From: Terriglobia bacterium
GTDB taxonomy: Bacteria; Acidobacteriota; Terriglobia; UBA7540
Assembly: GCA_030038235.1 (NCBI GenBank)
Contig: JASHPE010000238.1
Location: 1 to 36,750 of the forward strand
Direction of reading: 5' to 3'
DNA: 36,750 nt
Positions 1 through 8,475 of the stretch are shown one piece after another (the first letter of the stretch is position 1; each line of letters begins with the position of its first letter). The position numbers and the translations under genes were made by a program. The notes below the pieces were generated by a model. That model was given only the letters and a program-made list of their open reading frames with translations, had not been told where the DNA came from and did no database searches.

Positions 1-1105
1 GCCGAAGGCTTTAGAGTGCGGCAGCGTGCTGCCGCTTTTCTTGCGCGAGCTTGCTCGCGGCCTTCGCCTCAATCCTCCCGGCCAGCAAGCTGGCCTGATC
101 AAAGCGGTGGGTTTAGAGTGCGGCAGCTTGCTGCCGCTTTTCTTGCGCGAGCTTGCTCGCGGCCTTCGCCTCAATCCTCCCGGCCAGCAAGCTGGCCTGA
201 TCAAAGCGGTGGGTTTAGAGTGCGGCAGCGTGCTGCCGCTTTCTTTGCGCAAGCTTGCTCGGGGCCTTCGCCTCAATCCTCCCGGCCAGCAAGCTGGCCC
301 GATCAAAGCAGTGGTTTAGAGTGCGGCAGCTTGCTGCCGCTTTTCTTGTGCGAGCTTGCTCGCGGGCTTTCTCACGGCTTCACGGCCGGCAAGCTGGCCT
401 GATCAAAGCGGTGGTTTAGAGTGCGGCAGCGTGCTGCCGCTTTTCTTGCGCGAGCTTGCTCGCGGGCTTTCTCAGGGCTTCCCGGCCAGCACGCTGGCCT
501 GATCAAAGCGGTGGTTTAGAGTGCGGCAGCGTGCTGCCGCTTTTCTTGCGCGAGCTTGCTCGCGGCCTTCGCCTCAATCCCCCCGGCCGGCAAGCTGGCC
601 TGATCAAAGCGGCAGTTTAGAGTGCGGCAGCGTGCTGCCGCTTTCTTTGCGCGAGCTTGCTCGCGGCCTTCGCCTCAATCCTCCCGGCCAAGCTGGCCCG
701 ATCAAAGCAGTGGTTTAGAGTGCGGCAGCGTGCTGCCGCTTTTCTTGCGCGAGCCTGCTCGCGGCCTTCGCCCCAATCCTCCCGGCCAGCACGCTGGCCT
801 GATCAAAGCAGTGGTTTAGAGTGCGGCAGCGTGCTGCCGCTTTTCTTGCGCGAGCTTGCTCGCGGGCTTTCTCACGGCTTCACGGCCAGCACGCTGGCCT
901 GATCAAAGCGGCAGCACGCTGCCGCTTTCCTTGCGCGGGCTTGCTCGCGGGCTTTCTCACGGCTTCACGGCCAGCACGCTGGCCTGATCAAAGCGGCAGC
1001 ACGCTGCCGCTTTTCTTGCGCGAGCTTGCTCGCGGGCTTTCTCACGGGCTTCACGGCCAGCACGCTGGCCTGATCAAAGCGGCAGCACGCTGCCGCACTC
1101 TAAAG
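1..1105. repeat. Tandem array of a three-palindrome REP-like unit
   Basis: Nine units begin with TTTAGAG at about 10, 112, 214, 315, 415, 515, 616, 714 and 815 (period 98-102 bp). They are followed by two or three shorter units (about 86 bp) that lack this heptamer. Each unit has three perfect small palindromes in order: GCGGCAGCGTGCTGCCGC, GCGCGAGCTTGCTCGCG and GGCCAGCAAGCTGGCC, then TGATCAAAGCG. The array closes near 1079-1105 with the inverse of its opening (GCGGCAGC..GCTGCCGC then ACTCTAAA), so the whole block has terminal inverted repeats. A solo relative lies at 17148-17270. Units differ by point changes (AA/CG loops, CCTCAATCC versus CTCACGGCTT spacers), so the array is not a very recent expansion. 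It sits 20 bp from the sucA stop codon. The left edge may continue outside the window. Confidence 0.93.
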
Positions 1106-1125
1106 CGAAAGTGCCGTCACGCCTA

Positions 1126-3978
1126 TCAGGTCTTCCTCGACAGCGCATCCTCTTCGACCGCCGCTTCGGCGAGATCGTTCGCTTGCCGCAGCAGCGCCGC
1201 CTGATTTGCCGCGTGCCATGCCGACGATCCTTCCGCCGGACTGGAACTCGGTGGACGTCCCACATAGTTCAGCGGCCAGCGAAGCTCGATCAGCCGCAGA
1301 ATCTGCTGCCGCACGAATTCCCAGGCGCCCATGTTGCGCGGTTCTTCCTGCAGCCAGACCACCTGCTCGAGATTCGGATAGGCGTCGAGCGCCGGACGCA
1401 GATCGGCCTCGGGGAAAGGATAGATCTGCTCGAGCCGGCACACCGCAACGGCCGGATTCGGCTGGCGCTCGCGAGCGGCGAGCAGCTCCACCGCGATCTT
1501 GCCCGTCGCGAGCACCAGCCGCCGCACGCGCGCAGGCTCGCGCGTCGCCTCGGGATCGTCGAGCACGCGATGGAATCGTCCTTCGGCAAGCTCACGCAAG
1601 GACGACGCCACGAACGGATGGCGCAGCAAGCTCTTGGGCGTGAAGATGACGAGCGGCAGCGGGTCGGTTTTGAGCAACGCCGCCTGCAGTCGAAGCAAGT
1701 GGAAGTATTGCGCCGCCGTGGTGCAATTTGCGATGCGTACGTTGATGGCGGCGGCGAGCTGCAGGAATCGCTCGGGGCGGCCGCTGGCGTGATCCGGGCC
1801 CTGGCCTTCAAGGCCGTGCGGCAGCAGCATGACGAGCGACGGCGTCAGTCCCCACTTGGAGCGCGCGGACATGATGAACTCGTCGATCATCGTTTGCGCG
1901 CCGTTGAAAAAATCGCCGTACTGCGCTTCCCAGATTACCAGGCGTTCGGATGCCTGCACGTTGTAGCCGTACTCGAACCCGAGCGCGGCGTTCTCGCTGA
2001 GCGGGCTGTTGTGGACTTCGAACGACGCCTGCGCTTGCGGCAGCGCCTGCAGGGGCACGAATCGCGCGCCCGTATTGGCGTCGAACAGCACGGCGTGGCG
2101 CTGGTTGAACGTGCCGCGTTCCGTGTCCTGGCCCGTGAAGCGGATGGCCGTGCCTTCGGAGAGGATCGAAGCCAGCGCCAGCTCTTCAGCCGCGGCCCAA
2201 TCGATGGTGCGATCGTCCATGGACGCGAGCATGTCGCGGCGTCGCGTCCGCGCGCGTTCGAGTTTGCGATTGACGGCGAAGCCTTCGGGAACCTTCAGCG
2301 CCGATTCGTTCAGCTCGCGCAGGCGCTCGGCCGGGAACGCGGTGTTGGTGTGGCGCGCCGCGCCGGGCGGCGGCTCCTCGGGCCGCGGCTCCACGAGTTC
2401 GCGCTCCGGCTGGAGCGACGCCATCACGCTTTCCAGCCGGCTCGAATGCTTCTTGACCAGCGCTTCGGCGTAGCCTTCGTGGATCACGCCGCGCTCGCGC
2501 AGCGTCTTCGCCCAAAGCTGCCGTACGGTGGGATGCGCAGCGATTTCGCGATACATCACGGGCTGCGTCACGCTCGGATCGTCGCCCTCGTTGTGCCCGT
2601 AGCGGCGATAACCGATCAGGTCGACCACGAAGTCCTTGCCGAAGCGCTCGCGATACGCGAACGCGAGGCGCGCCGCTTCGATGCACGCCTCGGGATGATC
2701 GGCATTGACGCGCGCCAGCGGAATGCGGAATCCGCGAGCGAGATCGCTCGAGAAAGGCGTGCTGCGGCCCTCGACGGGCTCGGTGGTGAATCCGAGCTGA
2801 TTGTTGGCGATGATGTGCAGCGTGCCGCCGGTGCTGTAGCCGTCGAGCCGGTACATGTTGAGAGTTTCGGCCACTACGCCTTGCGCGGGAAAGGCCGCGT
2901 CGCCGTGGATCAACAGCGGCAGCGTGCGCGAGGGATCGAATCGGGCTGGGCCGCGCTCGCTGGTATTGGTGCCGGCGGCGCGCGCCATGCCTTCTACGAC
3001 GGGATTCACCGCTTCGAGATGCGACGGGTTGGGCGCGAGCGTCACCGTCAGGGTCACATCGCCGGAGCCGCCAAGCTGCCGCACCGCCCCCGAGTGATAC
3101 TTCACGTCGCCCGTCCAGCCAAGATCGCTGCGGAATCGGCTGGCGCCTGCGGGGTCTTTGAACTCGGCGAGAATCTGCTCGTAGGGCTTGTTCAGAACGT
3201 GCGCCAGGATGTTCAACCGGCCGCGATGCGCCATGCCGACGAGCACGTTGTGGAATCGGGCGTCCGCGGCGCGCCGGATGATCTCATCGAGCATCGGCAC
3301 CAGGATTCCGAGACCTTCGATCGAGAAGCGAGTCTTGCCGGGGAACGCCCGATGGATAAACAGCTCGAAGGCGCCCTCCTGCGTGATGCGATCGAGCAGC
3401 GAAAGTTCGTCGATAGGATCGGCCGGCGGACGGAATCGCCGCGATTCCATGGCGTCCAGCAGCCAAGCGCGCTCTTCGGGATCGCGCACGTGACCATAAT
3501 CGAAGCCGCTGACGCTCGAATAGATGCCGCGCAGCCAGCCGATCAAATCCCAGGCGCTTTCGGAACCCGTGGCGCCCGCATACGGGAACATTCCGCCGAA
3601 CAGCGACGCCGGTAGCGCGCGCAGATCATGCTCGGTCACGCCGTGGTATTCGGGTTGGAGCGAAGGATCGCCGGGCGGCGGGCTGCCGAGCGGATCGAGC
3701 TGCGCGGCAAGATGTCCGAACTTGCGAATCGACTCCGCCAGATTCACCGCGCCCACGATTTTGGCGATCGGCACGCCGCCGGCCTCGGCCACGCCGGGGA
3801 GTTCCGCCGTTCCGGGGATCGTGACTTCGGGCGCTTCCTCGACCGCCGGCGGTGGTCCGTTGCGCTCGAAGAAATCACGCGTGGCGGCGTCGAGCGAAGA
3901 GGGATCGCGTTGGTACTGCTCGTAGAGATCGAGCAGGTAGCCGGCGTTGACTCCGTCGAATTGTTTCCAGGTGTCCAT
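1126..3978 (-). CDS. sucA: 2-oxoglutarate dehydrogenase E1 component
   Basis: This is the thiamine-diphosphate E1 subunit of the 2-oxoglutarate dehydrogenase complex. It decarboxylates 2-oxoglutarate and passes the succinyl group to the E2 lipoyl domain in the TCA cycle. The product is 950 aa, close to E. coli SucA (933 aa). Visible signatures are the N-terminal E2-contact segment (NAGYLLDLYEQYQRDPSSLD), the active-site stretch GDVKYHSG, the NPSHLEAVNPVVEG motif, the TPP-binding GDAAFPAQGVVAETLNM..NNQLGFTT region, and the C-terminal NYVGRPPSSSPAEGS signature. I start at the ATG at 3978, where homology begins; the frame stays open to 4041 but adds residues unlike the family. No clear Shine-Dalgarno precedes either start. 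The E2 and E3 genes are not in the window. The 3' end abuts the palindrome array. Confidence 0.96.
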   Translation of the reverse strand: MDTWKQFDGVNAGYLLDLYEQYQRDPSSLDAATRDFFERNGPPPAVEEAPEVTIPGTAELPGVAEAGGVPIAKIVGAVNLAESIRKFGHLAAQLDPLGSPPPGDPSLQPEYHGVTEHDLRALPASLFGGMFPYAGATGSESAWDLIGWLRGIYSSVSGFDYGHVRDPEERAWLLDAMESRRFRPPADPIDELSLLDRITQEGAFELFIHRAFPGKTRFSIEGLGILVPMLDEIIRRAADARFHNVLVGMAHRGRLNILAHVLNKPYEQILAEFKDPAGASRFRSDLGWTGDVKYHSGAVRQLGGSGDVTLTVTLAPNPSHLEAVNPVVEGMARAAGTNTSERGPARFDPSRTLPLLIHGDAAFPAQGVVAETLNMYRLDGYSTGGTLHIIANNQLGFTTEPVEGRSTPFSSDLARGFRIPLARVNADHPEACIEAARLAFAYRERFGKDFVVDLIGYRRYGHNEGDDPSVTQPVMYREIAAHPTVRQLWAKTLRERGVIHEGYAEALVKKHSSRLESVMASLQPERELVEPRPEEPPPGAARHTNTAFPAERLRELNESALKVPEGFAVNRKLERARTRRRDMLASMDDRTIDWAAAEELALASILSEGTAIRFTGQDTERGTFNQRHAVLFDANTGARFVPLQALPQAQASFEVHNSPLSENAALGFEYGYNVQASERLVIWEAQYGDFFNGAQTMIDEFIMSARSKWGLTPSLVMLLPHGLEGQGPDHASGRPERFLQLAAAINVRIANCTTAAQYFHLLRLQAALLKTDPLPLVIFTPKSLLRHPFVASSLRELAEGRFHRVLDDPEATREPARVRRLVLATGKIAVELLAARERQPNPAVAVCRLEQIYPFPEADLRPALDAYPNLEQVVWLQEEPRNMGAWEFVRQQILRLIELRWPLNYVGRPPSSSPAEGSSAWHAANQAALLRQANDLAEAAVEEDALSRKT

Positions 3979-4056
3979 GAGTCTGCCGGCAGAAAAATCC
4001 ACCGTATGTCGAGGATAAAGTACCGGAGAGGAGGCAAGCAAGACTATGTAATCTTA

Positions 4057-4146
4057 GACGTACGGGCGGCCCTCGTGGCCGCCCATTTGCCCGCATTTTC
4101 TTGCGCGCGCCACCGGTTGGGCGGCCACAAGGGCCGCCCCTACGTC
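4057..4146. repeat. Palindromic intergenic repeat with 29-bp inverted ends
   Basis: The left arm (4057-4085) and right arm (4118-4146) are near-perfect inverted repeats about 29 bp long with roughly two or three mismatches. Each arm is itself palindromic around GGGCGGCC..GGCCGCCC. The core (4086-4117) includes CTTGCGCGCGCC. The element lies between two same-strand genes: upstream of the sucA start, and overlapping the last codons and stop of the HD-domain gene. It resembles the mobile GGGCGGCC-type REP/MITE elements common in Acidobacteria and neighbouring phyla (family knowledge). It could also act as a terminator for the transporter/HD operon, although no T-tract follows. Confidence 0.85.
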
Positions 4147-4688
4147 TGCCGGGCGACTGCGTTCAGCGCGGAACGATAATGCTCAAGCTTCGGAACCTCG
4201 AGACCGGGAATCTTCGCGGCGTCGTCCCAGCGCCGCAGCCGGAGAGCCTCGCGGTAATGCCGGTGAGATTCAAACGCGCGGGCCTCGCGTTCGCTGAACG
4301 GTCCGCCCTGAAGCGCCAGGCTCTGGACGGAAGCCGGCGAAAGCTGGCTGAAGTACTCGGGATCGGTGTGGCACAGATATCGCTTCGCTGCCACGTGGAG
4401 CTTGACGGGCTCGGTGACTGCGGGCGGAAAGTGCCGCGCCAGCCAGGCTTCGCCGGCCGCTTCGTGACGCGCGTCGACGCCACGATCCGCGATGTCCTCG
4501 CCCATGCCGTGTATCAGGTGACCGATGTCGTGCAACAGCGCCGCCACGATCAACGTTTGTGCCGCGCCTTCCTGTTCCGCCTGATAAGCCGCCTGCAGCG
4601 CGTGCTCGGTCTGCGAAACGGGCTCGCCGAAATAGGCTTCGTCCCCGCGGCGCGCAAAGATCTCGAAGATTTCGTCCGTTACGCTCAT
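4140..4688 (-). CDS. PhnZ-like HD-domain mixed-valence diiron oxygenase
   Basis: This 182-aa HD-domain protein matches the phosphonate-associated HD family (PhnZ/TmpB type). PhnZ oxidatively cleaves the C-P bond of 2-amino-1-hydroxyethylphosphonate using a diiron centre. Residues equivalent to those of PhnZ are visible at a nearly constant offset: Tyr19 and Glu22 in YFGE (PhnZ Y24/E27), His29, His53-Asp54 and His57 (LLHDIGH), His75, His98, Lys102 and Asp156. The Y-x-x-E lid pair separates this family from ordinary HD phosphohydrolases. The ATG at 4688 has GGAGG 5-6 nt upstream, and the stop of the transporter gene is only 12 nt away, so the two form an operon. No PhnY-like Fe(II)/2-oxoglutarate hydroxylase is adjacent, so the substrate is unproven. 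The final codons and TAG lie inside the inverted repeat at 4057-4146. Confidence 0.8.
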   Translation of the reverse strand: MSVTDEIFEIFARRGDEAYFGEPVSQTEHALQAAYQAEQEGAAQTLIVAALLHDIGHLIHGMGEDIADRGVDARHEAAGEAWLARHFPPAVTEPVKLHVAAKRYLCHTDPEYFSQLSPASVQSLALQGGPFSEREARAFESHRHYREALRLRRWDDAAKIPGLEVPKLEHYRSALNAVARQT

Positions 4689-4700
4689 GGCTGCCTCCGC

Positions 4701-6026
4701 TCAGACCCGCACGCTTCCTGCACTTACACTCTCGACTACGGCCATGCGCCTTTGATGGACCCAGTAAGCCGCCGCCGCAAGACCGGAAAGCCAGCACACG
4801 GCGGCAAGCATCGTAAAGGCACCCTTCCATCCGAACCTGACCGAAACCTGCGCCACCGAATTCCCGGCCAGCACTCCTCCCAGATAACCGACGCCGTCGA
4901 TAAATCCCGAAGCGGTCGCGCTGCCTTGCTTGCCGCCGAAATCGAGGGCAATCGCGCCTGCCAGATACGAGTATGGACCGAGCACCAGGAAAGCGACAGC
5001 GGCGACCAGCAGCACCGGTCCGGCCTTGGAGGCGAACTTCAGGTTTCCCAGCGCCATCAGTGCGACTCCCGCGAGGACCAATCCATAGAGGATGATCGCC
5101 GCCCGGCCGCCGATGCCCAGGCGGTCGCTGAGAAAGCCTGCAGCCAGCACCGAGATTCCGCCGAACAGCGGAAACAGCGCGCTCGATGCTGCGGCCGTCG
5201 CGTCGCTCAATCCCACTGCTTGCGTGAAATAGGTTGGAGTCCAGATGTTGAAGGTCTCGCGTACGATCGTCAGGCCGAACGACAGCAGGCAGACCAGCCA
5301 GAATACCCCGCTGCCGAGAAGAGGCTTCAGCAACTGCCCGATGCTCGCCGGCGTGTGCTTTTCGCCTTCGTGCTTGAAGAGGTTGGTCGGGTTGATAGAT
5401 GCTTCGGCAAGTCCGACGTCGCGCGGGCCTTCGCGGAGGAAGATCACATTCAGAAGCGCAATAAGCGCGAGCGTCGCCCCGGCAACGAAGAACACGCCGC
5501 GCCAGCCGACGCCACGCCCGATGAGAATCGCCATGAATTGCCGCGAGGCGGCGTCGCCGAAGAGATAGCTCAGGCTGATGATGCCCATGGCGGCGCCGTA
5601 GGAAGAATACGAGAACCACTTCGAGGTGACCTTGACGACGCCGGCCCAACCCATGGATTGAACCAGCCGGTTTCCAATCCAGGCTATGGTGAAGATCGGC
5701 AGGCCGCCGCCCAAGGCGAAGAGGATTGTGAAGACGACGGAGCCCGACATGCCGAGCAGGAAGTTGCGCTTGCCGCCCAGGAAATCCGCGGCGCCGCCGC
5801 TCGGGAATTTTCCGATGGCGTAAGCCAAGACGCCGAGTGAGGCAATCGTTCCCAGGCGGATGGTGGCGGCGCTCGCCGGAATTCCGCGCCGGCCCATCTC
5901 CGCGATGATCAAAGGCAGCGCCACCGAATAGTCCGAGCGGCACAAGTAGTACCCGGCGTAGCCGAGCACCAGCATCGAGACCGTAACGGCCTGCCAGCGC
6001 CGCAAGGGGTTTGATGACTCTGCCAC
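4701..6026 (-). CDS. MFS transporter, OPA (organophosphate:Pi antiporter) family
   Basis: This 441-aa inner-membrane protein has about 12 hydrophobic segments. It fits the GlpT/UhpT/PgtP branch of the major facilitator superfamily, which exchanges organic phosphates for inorganic phosphate. Two arginines that bind phosphate in GlpT appear conserved: Arg30 in GYAGYYLCRSDYS (GlpT R45) and Arg256 in LTIVRETFNIWTPTYF (GlpT R269). Also present are a loop-2 motif (GGAADFLGGKRN) and a KWF motif in helix 4. It starts with GTG at 6026, preceded by GAGGCGG. The PhnZ-like gene follows 12 nt after its stop, so the natural inference is uptake of a phosphorylated or phosphonate compound. The exact substrate cannot be read from sequence. 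Confidence 0.85.
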   Translation of the reverse strand: MAESSNPLRRWQAVTVSMLVLGYAGYYLCRSDYSVALPLIIAEMGRRGIPASAATIRLGTIASLGVLAYAIGKFPSGGAADFLGGKRNFLLGMSGSVVFTILFALGGGLPIFTIAWIGNRLVQSMGWAGVVKVTSKWFSYSSYGAAMGIISLSYLFGDAASRQFMAILIGRGVGWRGVFFVAGATLALIALLNVIFLREGPRDVGLAEASINPTNLFKHEGEKHTPASIGQLLKPLLGSGVFWLVCLLSFGLTIVRETFNIWTPTYFTQAVGLSDATAAASSALFPLFGGISVLAAGFLSDRLGIGGRAAIILYGLVLAGVALMALGNLKFASKAGPVLLVAAVAFLVLGPYSYLAGAIALDFGGKQGSATASGFIDGVGYLGGVLAGNSVAQVSVRFGWKGAFTMLAAVCWLSGLAAAAYWVHQRRMAVVESVSAGSVRV

Positions 6027-6057
6027 AGCCGCCTCAGCCTACCTTAGGTCGATGGGT

Positions 6058-6216
6058 CTAAACCGCCTTCGACATGACGATGCAATGGCACTCGACGCCG
6101 TCGCTCAGCGCGCGGGAAGGGTGGAATTCATCGGTGCCGGTCTCGACGTAGCCAAGCTTGCGATAGAATGGCGTCGCGGGCAGTCGCCACGCGAATGCTG
6201 AAGTCGGACTCTGAAG
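6058..6216 (-). pseudogene. GNAT acetyltransferase remnant (C-terminal part only)
   Basis: Reading the minus strand from about 6216 to a TAG at 6058-6060 gives an open stretch with ATPFYRKLGYVETG, followed by GVECHCIVMSKAV at the end. FYRKLGY..ETG is the classic C-terminal acetyl-CoA/substrate segment of GNAT N-acetyltransferases, and ECHxIVMSK is a usual ending. An in-frame stop (TGA, 6217-6219) lies just upstream, and no N-terminal half, start codon or A-loop motif is present. It is therefore a decayed fragment between the transporter operon and the lactonase gene, probably left by a deletion. Confidence 0.75.
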
Positions 6217-6311
6217 TCATACGCCGAATTCACCTGCTCTCGATCGGCTCGCAGCTTTCACGGTTGACCGCCGTCCCCGAGGTTAGATAGATTCACCACC
6301 GGACTCGAGCG

Positions 6312-7184
<873 letters not shown>

Positions 7185-7214
7185 TGCGCGAAGGTGGCGG
7201 GCGCGGAGTCCAGG

Positions 7215-7268
7215 CGTGGCACGGCCATCTTGGCCCTGGCTATTCACGGGCGGGACGCCCGAGCCACG
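7215..7268. repeat. Small palindromic repeat (GGCC / CGGGCG hairpins)
   Basis: CGTGGC at 7215 is mirrored by GCCACG ending at 7268. Inside are a GGCC-ATCTT-GGCC hairpin and a CGGGCG-GGA-CGCCCG hairpin (7247-7261). It lies between the lactonase and mutarotase genes and ends about 10 nt before the mutarotase Shine-Dalgarno. It is a third repeat type, distinct from those at 1-1105 and 4057-4146. It could influence transcript stability between the two cistrons. Confidence 0.65.
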
Positions 7269-7290
7269 TCAACTCGAAAAGGAGATCGTG

Positions 7291-7629
7291 ATGAGCGCTC
7301 AGTCGCTGAAACGCTACGGCCGGATCATCGGACTCAAGCCGGAAGCCTACGAAGAATACGTGAGGTACCACGCTGCTGTTTGGCGCGAGGTGCTCAAGAC
7401 CATCCACGATTGCAACATCCGCAATTACACCATCTTTTATCGCGACAATGTGCTGTTCGCCTATTTCGAGTACATCGGAGACGATTACGCCGCCGACATG
7501 GCGAAGATGGCGGCGGATCCCAAAACGCAGGAGTGGTGGACGATCATGGATCCCATGCAGCATCCGGTGGCGACGGCGAAACAGGGTGAGTGGTGGTCGC
7601 CGATGCAGGAAGTGTTCCACACTGATTGA
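7291..7629 (+). CDS. L-rhamnose mutarotase (RhaM) family protein
   Basis: This 112-aa protein of the dimeric alpha/beta-barrel RhaM/YiiL family interconverts alpha and beta anomers of L-rhamnose or a related sugar. It is close in length to E. coli RhaM (104 aa). Family features are EEYVRYHAAVWREV near the N-terminus (the catalytic His lies in this helix), NYTIFYRDNVLFAYFEY, the EWWTIMDPM segment, and the C-terminal MQEVFH. An AAGGAG Shine-Dalgarno lies about 6 nt before the ATG at 7291. It follows the lactonase on the same strand with a repeat between them. It may act on fucose or another deoxy sugar instead of rhamnose. Confidence 0.88.
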   Translation: MSAQSLKRYGRIIGLKPEAYEEYVRYHAAVWREVLKTIHDCNIRNYTIFYRDNVLFAYFEYIGDDYAADMAKMAADPKTQEWWTIMDPMQHPVATAKQGEWWSPMQEVFHTD

Positions 7630-7664
7630 AGGGGGAGCGGGTTCATGTGCAGCCTCGCGGCGGG

Positions 7665-8072
7665 TCAGTACGGCGAATACGCCAAGCCTTTGGTCTTGCG
7701 ATCGACCAGGAGCTTCACCGCCGGCGCCTCATGATTGACCATCACCATGATCGTGACGGTTTGGGAGGTGGCCGAAGCGGCTTCGAGGATCTCGAAGTCC
7801 TTGACCTTGCCGTAGTCGCCCTGCGGACCCCAGTCCTTGACGAAATCGTCGTAGCTGTAGCTGTTGCTCGGCTGCCAGATGTGGTAAGCCGTCCGATAGT
7901 CGCCGCGCTCGAGCGCCTCCATGAAGTGCGTGACCGTGCGCTCTTCGGGATAATCCCACAGCAGGTAGGCCGAGACGCCGATCACGATGGCGGCGGCTAC
8001 GCCGATCAGGATGTACCGTCCGATGGGGCGTTCCGGTTTGGGAGGCTTGGCGTCAAGTAGCGTCATCAGCAT
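7665..8072 (-). CDS. Small single-pass membrane protein of unknown function
   Basis: This 135-aa protein has a short Pro/Lys-rich cytoplasmic N-terminus, one transmembrane helix (about residues 19-43, YILIGVAAAIVIGVSAYLLW), and a roughly 90-aa extracytoplasmic domain with HFMEALERGDYRTAYHIW and a later beta-rich half. The pattern of a helix with ALERGDY..AY followed by strands resembles NTF2-like/DUF4864-type domains, but I do not assign a function. The start is ATG 8072 or ATG 8066; neither has a good Shine-Dalgarno. It converges with the mutarotase gene, leaving 35 bp between the stops. Confidence 0.7.
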   Translation of the reverse strand: MLMTLLDAKPPKPERPIGRYILIGVAAAIVIGVSAYLLWDYPEERTVTHFMEALERGDYRTAYHIWQPSNSYSYDDFVKDWGPQGDYGKVKDFEILEAASATSQTVTIMVMVNHEAPAVKLLVDRKTKGLAYSPY

Positions 8073-8218
8073 CAGTCGCTCGCGAGATCAGCCCGAATTC
8101 TCATTGTAACCCACTGTGTTCTCTGGTGTGTGCACGATTTATGCGCCCGGTATAGTCCGGTTCGCTGCGTCCGGCGGCCTGGTGACCGGCGGGCGTTCCA
8201 CCGCGAGGTGTCGAGTCC

Positions 8219-8246
8219 TTGCAAACTATTATAAAAGTGCTACACT
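8219..8246 (+). promoter_or_regulatory. Candidate sigma-70 promoter for the large secreted protein
   Basis: TTGCAA (8219-8224) and TACACT (8241-8246) are separated by 16 bp in an AT-rich patch unlike its GC-rich surroundings. It would give a 5' leader of about 220 nt before the ATG at 8476. The 8073-8475 gap shows nothing else convincing apart from the folded segment at 8358-8432. Confidence 0.45.
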
Positions 8247-8357
8247 TTAGGGCTTGCATTATCTTTCGAGATATAGTATGCATTAGGTCTTGACGCGAAA
8301 CGCAGTGGCAGACGATTCTGCAAACATCGGAATGCGAACGACAGGAGCCACGGACCG

Positions 8358-8432
8358 GCAAGATGAGGGCTCGTGAGTTCCTGCAAAGCAGCAAGCCGTA
8401 CCTGAGCCGCTGACATGCGGACAGGATCTTGC
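8358..8432 (+). ncRNA. Possible structured leader RNA (riboswitch-like three-way junction)
   Basis: GCAAGAT (8358-8364) can pair with ATCTTGC (8426-8432) as a closing stem. Inside are a hairpin capped by a GNRA-type loop (around 8366-8382), a GCAAAGC joining segment (8383-8389), and a second hairpin CCTG-A-GCCGC..GCGG-A-CAGG (8401-8425) stacked directly on the closing stem. The order (closing stem, GNRA-capped arm, GCAAAGC, second arm) resembles the cyclic-di-GMP-I (GEMM) riboswitch layout. Several conserved GEMM positions are not matched, so the assignment is speculative. It ends about 43 nt before the start of a secreted protein gene. Confidence 0.3.
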
Positions 8433-8475
8433 AACGCCCGCAAATCAGGTCAGAGAATCGCGGGCCGGGGGGAAA

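Noticed and set aside
1..1105. CRISPR array
   Set aside because: Units are contiguous and almost entirely repeated, with no unique spacers of 30-40 bp and no cas genes.
16..1265. Several overlapping open frames of 60-128 codons inside the repeat array
   Set aside because: They arise because the unit is nearly a multiple of three in places and lacks stops. The peptides are just the palindromes translated (CGSLLPLFLRELARG), occur in several frames and have no start-site signals.
1111..3615. 834-codon plus-strand frame opposite sucA
   Set aside because: Antisense shadow of a strongly conserved enzyme in GC-rich DNA; Arg/His-rich translation with no domain.
4101..5840. 579-codon plus-strand frame opposite the HD and transporter genes
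   Set aside because: Antisense shadow crossing two real genes and a repeat; composition is non-protein-like.
8358..8432. Firm cyclic-di-GMP-I riboswitch call
   Set aside because: Layout is similar, but several conserved GEMM positions (for example the tetraloop receptor and the 3' GGGxxACC block) are not present.
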